The notes under the pieces: model-generated
What the model saw: the letters and a program-made list of their open reading frames with translations, nothing else
Database searches by the model: none
Told to the model about the DNA's origin: nothing
Part shown: in pieces, positions 1 to 5,510 of the stretch
Position numbering within the stretch: position 1 is the first letter of the stretch
Layout: the number at the start of each line of letters is the position of its first letter
DNA from: Bacillota bacterium
GTDB lineage: Bacteria > Bacillota > UBA4882 > UBA10575
Length of the DNA: 10,568 bases
Reading direction: 5' to 3'
Assembly: GCA_003511465.1 (NCBI GenBank)
Contig: DOID01000050.1
Span: forward strand, 2,682-13,249
Made by a program: the position numbers and the translations under genes

Positions 1-14
1 GGAGATTAATAATC

Positions 15-1124
15 TTATCCTTTCACGTACCCCTGTAAGCTTTTGAACCGAACCTTTTTCCGTCGCAGCAGATCGACAAAGGCTTCTAAACGAGTCATCA
101 TCCCCGCCTCAGCCGAATGCTCATCGATGACCAACGTCAAGATGGGCAGCTGGTAAGTGGCACTAACCGCCGGGGTAATGCTCTGGGCGACAATCTCCGG
201 CATACAGGTGAAGGGAAGAACTTGAATCACCCCATCCAACCGGTTAACCCCGGCATCCACCATCTCCGCAATCGTCTCCCGGCCATGACCGCCAACCGAG
301 GAGGCGAGAAAAGGTTCCGACAGCAAAGCAGTACGGTGCCTATGGTGGGGATAGCAGAAGCCCAGCAGATGTTCCTCCGCCCATTGTGAAATCGACATGG
401 AGCGGACTACTTCCACGCCCATCTCCCCGAGCAACATCTCTAAATGAAAATTCACCCGCGGTTCCAAGACCATATAGATCTCACCGATAATTTTCACCCG
501 GATCGGCGGTGTTCCGGTCTCCGGCAAGCGATTTTTCTTCAGCCACTCTGCTAACTTCTGGTAATGGCGGCCTAATTGCAGAACCTTCGTTTCCTGGCGC
601 ATCGCGGCGAGAAATCTCTCGTAACTACGCTGAGTTTCTCTTTGATCCTTACTACGGGGTAAATCGTAACGGAAAAGCGCATTCCCCTGGTCTACCCAAC
701 GTATTTTCTGCCAAGCCAGTCTTAAGGCCGCTACAGCCTGGTGGAGGGGGACGTTTTCCAGCAACACCTGCACAGCATGGTATAATTCCTGCCGCTTCCC
801 TCCCAACGGTTCGAGGAGTAAGAGCTTGAATTTGTAACCTAAATCCTCGAGAATCTGTTGTTGGATCTGGGCGTAGTATCCGAATCGACAAGGACCTACC
901 CCACCGGCCATCACGATGCCTTCCGCCCCCTGTTCCAGCCCTTCAATAAAATTGCCCAGGTTAATCTTGAAAGGGAGGCACGCCCCTTCCGGTGAATACT
1001 TAGCACCCAATTCAAAAGTGCGTTTATTGGTCGGCGGGGCCGGCACCGCCTCATGACCTAAGCCGTTGATTAAAGTCTCCACCGGAATCGAAAGCAATCC
1101 CATGTGGGGAAAGGTTAGACGCAA
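15..1124 (-). CDS. 2-hydroxyacyl-CoA dehydratase activase-related protein (CoA protein activase-like), second of a pair
   Basis: A 369-residue protein resembling the activase-related family (DUF2229/HgdB-like) seen near 2-hydroxyacyl-CoA dehydratase activators in clostridia. Cysteines lie in the conserved contexts GACLPFK (C49), GVGPCRFGYY (C79) and LPFTCMPE (C307), with another at C257. Such cysteines can bind an iron-sulfur cluster in related dehydratase subunits, but that is inference here. The C-terminus carries DEHSAEAG (334-341) followed by TRLEAFVDLL, matching the end of the neighbouring gene, so the two are paralogues or halves of one system. The start is TTG, chosen because AGAGGAG lies 6 bases upstream (1131-1137); the first ATG is seven codons inside and lacks this spacing. 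The gene overlaps the end of the preceding gene by 10 bases, implying coupled translation. It lacks the ASKHA ATPase domain of true activases. The substrate is unknown; the family call is fairly firm, the function is not. Confidence 0.75.
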   Translation of the reverse strand: MRLTFPHMGLLSIPVETLINGLGHEAVPAPPTNKRTFELGAKYSPEGACLPFKINLGNFIEGLEQGAEGIVMAGGVGPCRFGYYAQIQQQILEDLGYKFKLLLLEPLGGKRQELYHAVQVLLENVPLHQAVAALRLAWQKIRWVDQGNALFRYDLPRSKDQRETQRSYERFLAAMRQETKVLQLGRHYQKLAEWLKKNRLPETGTPPIRVKIIGEIYMVLEPRVNFHLEMLLGEMGVEVVRSMSISQWAEEHLLGFCYPHHRHRTALLSEPFLASSVGGHGRETIAEMVDAGVNRLDGVIQVLPFTCMPEIVAQSITPAVSATYQLPILTLVIDEHSAEAGMMTRLEAFVDLLRRKKVRFKSLQGYVKG

Positions 1125-2077
1125 CTTAATCTCCTCTTTCTATTCAACAGATCGATAAAGGCTTCGATTCTGGTCACAAATCCGGCCTCTCCCGAATGCT
1201 CGTCTAAATCCAGCTGCAAGAGGGGCAGCCCCAGTACTTTTGCCTCCTTCTTAATCAACTCCCCGATTAAAGCCTCTGGGCCGCAGGCAAAAGCGCTAAG
1301 GTAAATAACCCCTTCTACCTTTTGCTTACACAAAAGACGGAAGGTTCCAAAAATCCGCTGGCTCAAGGTCCAAAACAAGGGTTTAGCCAAAACCCCTAAT
1401 TCCACCTCAATCTGCTGCGGCGTGAAAAACTCCGGGGCCAGTACTTTAAAGCCATACCGACGCAACAGACCAATTGTGTCCAAATTGATAAAGGAATCAT
1501 ATAAACAGTAGGGATGTCCGATCAACCCGATGGCACGTTGGCTTTTTTCCGGACTAAGTAAAGCCCCACCCAGCAAGACCTTTTCGGCCTCCACAGGTAA
1601 CAGTCCTTGTTGAAGCAGATGGTAGTAGGCACGGAAGGCTTGCTCCGCCTTGCGCAGCCCTTTCCTAATTTGGCCGTAGGAAAAGCCCTGGCGTAGGGCT
1701 TCCGGGAGGGCCTTAGCCGATCCCAACGCACAGTTTTTTTCACTTTTCCAGACCATAATCGGATGATCGCCCACGGCCTGCTTAGTCATTTCCGGTAATC
1801 CCATAAATTTCGGGCAAATATAATCTTTGCGGTTAATACTAACCAAACGGGGGATTAACAAGACATCACATTTGGATTTTAAGGCCAGCGTATGTCCAAG
1901 GAATACTTTCACCGGTAAACAAGCTTCGTCCACCGCGGCTTTTACCCCGGCATTCAGAAGCTTTTTCCCGGTTGGTGCCGACACCAGCGGGGAGAGACCC
2001 AACTCCGTTAAAAAAACCTGCCAAATCGGGCCATACCAGTAATAAAGTAAAGCCCGGGGAATCCCAATTTTAATCAT
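1115..2077 (-). CDS. Acyl-CoA dehydratase activase-related protein (DUF2229 type), first of a pair
   Basis: A 320-residue protein starting MIKIGIPRALLYY, typical of DUF2229 proteins. In larger family members this region is fused behind an ASKHA ATPase domain that activates 2-hydroxyglutaryl-CoA dehydratases; here it stands alone. Conserved-looking cysteines are C53 (EACLPVK), C88 (DYICPKF), C191 (GHPYCLYD) and C265 (FACGPEAL), candidate iron-sulfur ligands by analogy. The C-terminal DEHSGEAG (292-299) and TRIEAFIDLL are shared with the next gene. ATG at 2077 is preceded by a strong AAGGAGGGG site; the reading frame stays open 61 codons further upstream, but that part runs across the spoVAEa stop region and has no family resemblance. 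The 46-base gap from spoVAEa contains no visible terminator, so co-transcription is likely. No dehydratase gene is present, so the role may be other than amino-acid fermentation. No hydrophobic segment is seen; likely cytoplasmic. Confidence 0.78.
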   Translation of the reverse strand: MIKIGIPRALLYYWYGPIWQVFLTELGLSPLVSAPTGKKLLNAGVKAAVDEACLPVKVFLGHTLALKSKCDVLLIPRLVSINRKDYICPKFMGLPEMTKQAVGDHPIMVWKSEKNCALGSAKALPEALRQGFSYGQIRKGLRKAEQAFRAYYHLLQQGLLPVEAEKVLLGGALLSPEKSQRAIGLIGHPYCLYDSFINLDTIGLLRRYGFKVLAPEFFTPQQIEVELGVLAKPLFWTLSQRIFGTFRLLCKQKVEGVIYLSAFACGPEALIGELIKKEAKVLGLPLLQLDLDEHSGEAGFVTRIEAFIDLLNRKRRLSCV

Positions 2078-2123
2078 AACCCCTCCTTCAGGTCGGTACC
2101 CCAACGGATACAACACAAAAAGC

Positions 2124-2693
2124 TTAAACCGGCAAACCGTGGTATTTAAGAATCTCCTCAATTGCCCTGGTGGTAATAGTGGCACCTGCGCTCGCCCGGT
2201 CCGCCGGGGACATTTTGCCGATATCACCAATCCCCACCACCACAGGAACTTGCAGCCCATTCAACACATCAACCGTGTCGCCTTCCACCTTTTTTCCGCC
2301 TTCCGGCTCCGGGTGGCCTTTCTTATCGACCGCTCCTAGGTGGACCTGACCCTCCTGGGTAATGGAAAAACTCACCGGTACACCAGCCACGTGTTTCGTA
2401 TCGGCGGCGACGGCAATTACCCCTAAGACTTGAAACGCGTCATCACCCATTAAAGCCTCGAGCATCCGTTCGCCATGACCCTTCCCGCGCTCGCCGGCAT
2501 CATCCGCCATCACCAAGACCGGGTCTCCCTCTGCTTCCTTGATCGCTTTCTGCAGCGCGGCTTCTGGCAATGGGGTGGGATTTCCAGCCGAAGCGGAAAT
2601 TGTCCTTAAGCCCAGTTTTTCCCCAGCCGTTTGAATACTCTGCCGAGCCTGGTTATCACCGTCGGTAATGACAATGATCCTCTTCTTCTTCAT
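2124..2693 (-). CDS. spoVAE: Stage V sporulation protein AE, SpoVAEa type
   Basis: A 189-residue protein matching the soluble SpoVAEa (SpoVAE1) family encoded in spoVA operons of spore formers. Visible family motifs are ITDGD near the N-terminus (9-13), ASAGNP (34-39), MADDAGERGKGHGE (62-75), GDTVDVLN (138-145), GIGDIGKM (154-161) and a final TRAIEEIL helix. In Bacillus the protein is part of the SpoVA group, which handles dipicolinic acid and spore germination; SpoVAEa itself is reported to modulate germination rather than to be essential. No signal peptide or membrane segment is seen. ATG at 2693 has GGAAGGTG just upstream and overlaps the end of the preceding DUF3189 gene by 38 bases, an unusually long overlap that implies coupling. 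None of the other spoVA genes (spoVAC, spoVAD, spoVAF) are in the window, so this copy sits outside the classical operon. Length is close to the family norm. Confidence 0.85.
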   Translation of the reverse strand: MKKKRIIVITDGDNQARQSIQTAGEKLGLRTISASAGNPTPLPEAALQKAIKEAEGDPVLVMADDAGERGKGHGERMLEALMGDDAFQVLGVIAVAADTKHVAGVPVSFSITQEGQVHLGAVDKKGHPEPEGGKKVEGDTVDVLNGLQVPVVVGIGDIGKMSPADRASAGATITTRAIEEILKYHGLPV

Positions 2694-3156
2694 CCTGCAC
2701 CTTCCTTATCAGCTCTTCTTGCACAGTGCCAACCAACTGGCGCAACCGGGGGAGGGAGCTAATGATCCCGCTGGCCGCCAGTGGTTTACCGATCCGATGC
2801 CACCGTAGTTTTTTCGACATAAACCCGCCGATCCGGGTCTTCAGTCTAATTGCCGCTAAAGTATTGACCAGTAAGATCTGGTCGGCCTGTCCCACGTGAC
2901 CGGCTAAACTAAGCATCGCGCGGATACAAATCGGAGCCTGACTATTCAGGCCCAAAATATAAACCTCATTATCAGCGGTATCCCGACCCACCAAATACGG
3001 TTCACCCCAATCGGCGGCTTCGGCCAGATCAAATTCGGGAATCGCCATAATGGCTTCCTTTGTAACCGGCCCTACCATCGGCAGCTTTCCCAGATGTAAT
3101 TGGGCGGCCACCACCGAGGAATGAGCGCGGCCATAACAATGATAGATTATTTTCAT
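2656..3156 (-). CDS. DUF3189 family protein, canonical copy
   Basis: A 166-residue protein starting MKIIYHCYGRAHSS, which I recognise as the signature of DUF3189, a family of unknown function found in spore-forming Firmicutes. The invariant-looking residues are H6, C7, G9, H12 and S13-S14, followed by AAQLHLGKLP. A second conserved block, VYILGLNSQAP (65-75), and a third, QILLVNTL (93-100), are hydrophobic strands consistent with an alpha/beta fold. The C-terminus is acidic and ends in DEEEEDHCHYRR, which lies in the stretch overlapping spoVAEa. ATG at 3156 is chosen because it fits the family start and has AGAGGA about 10 bases upstream; fifteen further in-frame codons lie upstream inside the neighbouring gene. 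It begins one base after the stop of the other DUF3189 gene. No signal peptide or membrane segment. Function unknown; placement between spoIIP and spoVAEa suggests a sporulation role (inference). Confidence 0.75.
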   Translation of the reverse strand: MKIIYHCYGRAHSSVVAAQLHLGKLPMVGPVTKEAIMAIPEFDLAEAADWGEPYLVGRDTADNEVYILGLNSQAPICIRAMLSLAGHVGQADQILLVNTLAAIRLKTRIGGFMSKKLRWHRIGKPLAASGIISSLPRLRQLVGTVQEELIRKVQDEEEEDHCHYRR

Positions 3157-3157
3157 T

Positions 3158-3574
3158 CTACAAGTTCCTCTGTACTTGATCGACCAGTTGGCCGATGGCA
3201 TTATACCAACCGCATAACCTCGGCCTAGCCTTAACCTCCATGGGATTGTTTCGGTTTAAATAAGCTTTGCAGTTAATAAAGAGGTAGTTTGTAGGATCTT
3301 CGTCCAAGAGCGGCAGCATTTTTTTGATTGTTTTCAGTACTAAATCCGGTTTGCGACCCACCGCTAGAATAAACACTGTTTCCCCTTTCCGCCCTTGTCC
3401 CAACTGAAGAATGGTACCAACTTCCCGCTGCCCCACACCTTTACGAAAAGGGAGCTGTTGTCTGAGCAGAAAAGCTAGCTCCTTTCCCGTCTTAACGCTG
3501 GGAGGGAAATAACCCAGATGGATAGCTGCTGCAATCGGCGCCACCGCATCTTTCCCCTCCCAGTGATAAATCAC
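3158..3574 (-). CDS. Divergent DUF3189-like protein, first tandem copy
   Basis: A 138-residue paralogue of the following gene. It aligns at the start (IYHWEGKDAVAPIAAAIHLG against IYHCYGRAHSSVVAAQLHLG), in the middle (VFILAVGRKPD, 67-77) and near the C-terminus (YLFINCKAYL, 97-106). The signature cysteine, second histidine and paired serines of the other copy are replaced by W, D and V-A, so any chemistry relying on them is probably lost. The start is GTG: between the upstream in-frame TGA and this codon there are only GGA, TTT and AAA, and GAGG lies 7 bases before the GTG. The family's usual MK lead-in aligns with the untranslated TTT-AAA codons. The gene starts 9 bases after spoIIP ends and is followed after 1 base by the second copy. 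The intact frame and good ribosome site argue against a pseudogene. A diverged partner of the canonical copy is the simplest reading; function unknown. Confidence 0.6.
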   Translation of the reverse strand: MIYHWEGKDAVAPIAAAIHLGYFPPSVKTGKELAFLLRQQLPFRKGVGQREVGTILQLGQGRKGETVFILAVGRKPDLVLKTIKKMLPLLDEDPTNYLFINCKAYLNRNNPMEVKARPRLCGWYNAIGQLVDQVQRNL

Positions 3575-3581
3575 TTTAAAT

Positions 3582-3595
3582 CCTCATTCCTCCTT
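3582..3595 (-). promoter_or_regulatory. Ribosome binding site region deciding the GTG start of the divergent DUF3189 gene
   Basis: On the minus strand AAGGAGG is followed by a second GAGG, which ends 7 bases before the GTG at 3574. The region overlaps the last codons of spoIIP, so translation of the two genes is probably coupled. No ATG or TTG lies between the in-frame stop and the GTG. Confidence 0.6.
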
Positions 3596-4681
3596 CGGGT
3601 CCTCACCATCGGTGCCTGTTCCACCCGTCGTTCCACCAATTTTAGCGCCGCTTCTACCCAAACCACCATTGATCGCAGAATAGATCCCAATTCCGACAAT
3701 GGCGAGTCCGATAATCCAGAGGAGCGCGCGGGTCGACCCGCCACCAACAGCGCGATTACTGGCCCCCGCCCTGGTTAAAACATCCTGGGCTGCCGTGGCA
3801 AAGATGGCTGCTCCCCTCTCTGCTTCTTCCCGGCTATTTTGATGGGCACCCAGTTCTACCAGGAGCATCCGTGGAGCCAGATCCTGATTATACTTACCTT
3901 TGCCATAAAAAATCCCTTTAATAAAACCCGGGTACTTCTTATCCACTTCTGCTTTGACTTGTTGGGCGAAAGCCTCATTGGCTTTCATATTCGGATTCTG
4001 CCTGCCCACCACCAATTGGGCTTTGGTGACCGCCGTATTGTTAATCTCCTCGGCATACTCATCGGGCGGTACAGCATCACGGTGTATATCAATCAAGGCA
4101 ATCGGGTTTTTTTTGAGCAATTCAACAGCGGTTCGCCGAGAGCGGTCATAAGCCATGGCATCATGGGGCTCATGGGAGGTTTTATCGTGCACAACGTTGC
4201 TCCCCCGCTCCTGTAAAGTCTGCGCCATGGAATCACCAACGCGTAAGATTCCTCCGTTGCCATGGACACTAGAGCTTCCATCGGTCGGAACGTATGATTC
4301 GTCCGAATGGGTATGGTAAATGGCCACCGGCCGGTTTTCCCCCTGAACATACTCTTCTCCCCTAGCCAAGAGCTGAGAGAGGGCAGTACCAATCCTTGCG
4401 GCTAAGGACGGGACGATCGCTGCTTCTAAATTCACTTTACGTACCAACCGCAGATGGGCGGTGTCCTCTTTAACTTCTTCCACCCGGTAGAGGTAATTAT
4501 CGGCTGAAAGGTATTGATCGCCTTTTCCCACCTGATGGCTTGTGCGGCAGATTACTTCTCCCTCTTCATTCACCAGTGTATAGTAACCATCTTCCCGCTC
4601 GGTTTCTCCCCAGACCGGAATAGTTAAAGCGAGGAGTAGTAACAGGACTAAGCTGCAAATTCGGCATCCTTTTTTAGCCAT
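3584..4681 (-). CDS. spoIIP: Stage II sporulation protein P (peptidoglycan hydrolase), with C-terminal membrane segment
   Basis: A 365-residue SpoIIP homologue. SpoIIP is a zinc-dependent amidase/endopeptidase that works with SpoIID and SpoIIM to thin septal peptidoglycan and drive engulfment of the forespore. Residues 9-25 form a hydrophobic signal or anchor ending in PVWGE. A small domain follows (about 30-80, with DGYYTLVNEEGEV and DNYLYRVEEV). The catalytic domain spans about 117-305: IYHTHSDESY (121-130), GNGG (141-144), DIHRDA (198-203) and LLVELGAH (273-280), supplying H123, E128, H200 and E276 as likely metal-binding or catalytic residues. A second hydrophobic segment lies at 319-337 (LLWIIGLAIVGIGIYSAI), followed by a Gly/Thr-rich, acidic tail. 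Bacillus subtilis SpoIIP has only the N-terminal anchor. ATG at 4681 has AAGGAGG 9 bases upstream and overlaps the DUF1614 gene by 8 bases. A second, gpr-linked spoIIP may exist elsewhere (inference). Confidence 0.88.
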   Translation of the reverse strand: MAKKGCRICSLVLLLLLALTIPVWGETEREDGYYTLVNEEGEVICRTSHQVGKGDQYLSADNYLYRVEEVKEDTAHLRLVRKVNLEAAIVPSLAARIGTALSQLLARGEEYVQGENRPVAIYHTHSDESYVPTDGSSSVHGNGGILRVGDSMAQTLQERGSNVVHDKTSHEPHDAMAYDRSRRTAVELLKKNPIALIDIHRDAVPPDEYAEEINNTAVTKAQLVVGRQNPNMKANEAFAQQVKAEVDKKYPGFIKGIFYGKGKYNQDLAPRMLLVELGAHQNSREEAERGAAIFATAAQDVLTRAGASNRAVGGGSTRALLWIIGLAIVGIGIYSAINGGLGRSGAKIGGTTGGTGTDGEDPKEE

Positions 4682-5354
4682 TTTCGTCGCCTCCTTCCCT
4701 TTGGTCGGGTTCCTGAAGCCCCTCCGGACGATCCGGGGAATGATCCGGTCCTCCCTGCAGCCTTTCCCGGGTTTCACCGATGACTTCGGCTATGATAACC
4801 CCGATTAACCCCGCCAGAACCACCGTATCTAAGACGCCGGCCCCTCCGATGCGGGTCGGACCGAAACGTCCGGTCACCGCCCCTTCGATGGCACGGATCA
4901 GATCAGCTAAGATTATCCCCATCGTGGCGCTGACAAACGCTAGCCGCCGCGAACGTCCGATTAGATAAGCGGTAATCCCGGCAATGATCCCCCATAGATA
5001 TTGTGGTTCAATAAACCCAGCATAGGTGTCAAAAGCATAGATTTTCGACACCCCATAGATGACAGCGCCGACCAGTAAAGATCCCCAGATGCCGCGGTTC
5101 GTCTCTTTCGCCGTTCCCGCCCGGTATAGTACATAAATACTGAGCGCCAGCGGGATAATGGCGCCCCCGAGATTGATACTGACCGGCGGTTCGCCACGGT
5201 AGAGCGGGATCTCAATAAAACTGCCCACCACCATTGCGCCGATGATGATTAAAGCTTGTTTATCTGTAAGGTACAAGCGGTCCAGAACCTGCTGGGCTAA
5301 ACCAAGGAGAATCAAAATTCCCGCCCCAATTAGCAGCAACAAACCAATGCTCAT
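4674..5354 (-). CDS. DUF1614 family multi-pass membrane protein
   Basis: A 226-residue integral membrane protein of unknown function. About seven hydrophobic segments can be seen, near residues 3-21, 33-50, 62-78, 88-104, 117-133, 138-158 and 173-192. Conserved-looking polar or glycine-rich stretches are NLGGAIIPLA (61-70), close to the third segment, RFGPTRIGGAG (163-173) and LDTVVLAG (175-182), the last opening the final segment. This pattern fits DUF1614, a family found in Firmicutes and archaea. The final 30 or so residues are hydrophilic and rich in E, D, G and P, probably a cytoplasmic tail. ATG at 5354 has a perfect AAGGAGG 7 bases upstream. It is the first gene after the rpsA terminator and overlaps spoIIP by 8 bases, so it likely starts the sporulation-linked transcript and is translated together with spoIIP. 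A role in engulfment or in the septal membrane is plausible but unproven. Confidence 0.72.
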   Translation of the reverse strand: MSIGLLLLIGAGILILLGLAQQVLDRLYLTDKQALIIIGAMVVGSFIEIPLYRGEPPVSINLGGAIIPLALSIYVLYRAGTAKETNRGIWGSLLVGAVIYGVSKIYAFDTYAGFIEPQYLWGIIAGITAYLIGRSRRLAFVSATMGIILADLIRAIEGAVTGRFGPTRIGGAGVLDTVVLAGLIGVIIAEVIGETRERLQGGPDHSPDRPEGLQEPDQREGGDENG

Positions 5355-5385
5355 CTCGTTTCCTCCTTCTGCAATTCTCGAAGCT

Positions 5386-5401
5386 AAAATTTATTATCCC
5401 A
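5386..5401 (-). promoter_or_regulatory. Possible promoter of the DUF1614-spoIIP transcript
   Basis: The AT-rich stretch between the rpsA terminator and the DUF1614 ribosome site reads TGGGATAATAAATTTT on the minus strand. TGGGATAAT resembles an extended -10 element (TGn plus GATAAT), placing a start site about 30 bases before the ATG. No good -35 box lies at 16-18 bases, so a sporulation sigma factor could be used instead; ATNNTA within GATAATA is a partial match to a sigma-G type -10. This is a weak call based only on a short motif and its position. Confidence 0.3.
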
Positions 5402-5454
5402 CCGCTTTAAATTCCAATTCGGGCTTTTTGCGTTGTCAGTTGAATAAACCATAT

Positions 5455-5485
5455 AAAAAAGGCCTTCCTCCGTAGAGGAAAGCCT
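5455..5485 (-). terminator. Rho-independent terminator after rpsA
   Basis: On the minus strand AGGCTTTCCTC pairs with GAGGAAGGCCT (11 pairs, one G-U) around a TACG loop, followed directly by a run of T ending TTTTTTATAT. The loop is closed by C-G, making a UNCG-type tetraloop known to be very stable. It lies about 26 bases past the rpsA stop and divides the housekeeping block from the sporulation-linked block. Confidence 0.9.
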
Positions 5486-5487
5486 CC

Positions 5488-5504
5488 AAAGCCAGCTTGG
5501 CTTT
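5488..5504. repeat. Second small hairpin next to the rpsA terminator
   Basis: An inverted repeat, AAAGCCA and TGGCTTT around a 3-base loop, lies between the rpsA stop and the main terminator. On the + strand it is followed by two further T, so it could also act weakly as a terminator for antisense transcription. No + strand gene is seen that would need it. Confidence 0.5.
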
Positions 5505-5510
5505 TTAACT

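Noticed and set aside
1..17. Near-palindrome GATTA-A-TAATC just past the last stop codon
   Set aside because: Only five pairs, AT-rich and without a T run; too short to call a terminator or operator.
2078..2260. 61-residue upstream extension of the first activase-like protein
   Set aside because: It runs back over the end of spoVAEa, has no family similarity, and the ATG at 2077 has a strong ribosome site.
3839..4216. Open frame on the + strand (125 codons) opposite spoIIP
   Set aside because: It lies across the SpoIIP catalytic motifs and has no plausible ribosome site or family resemblance.
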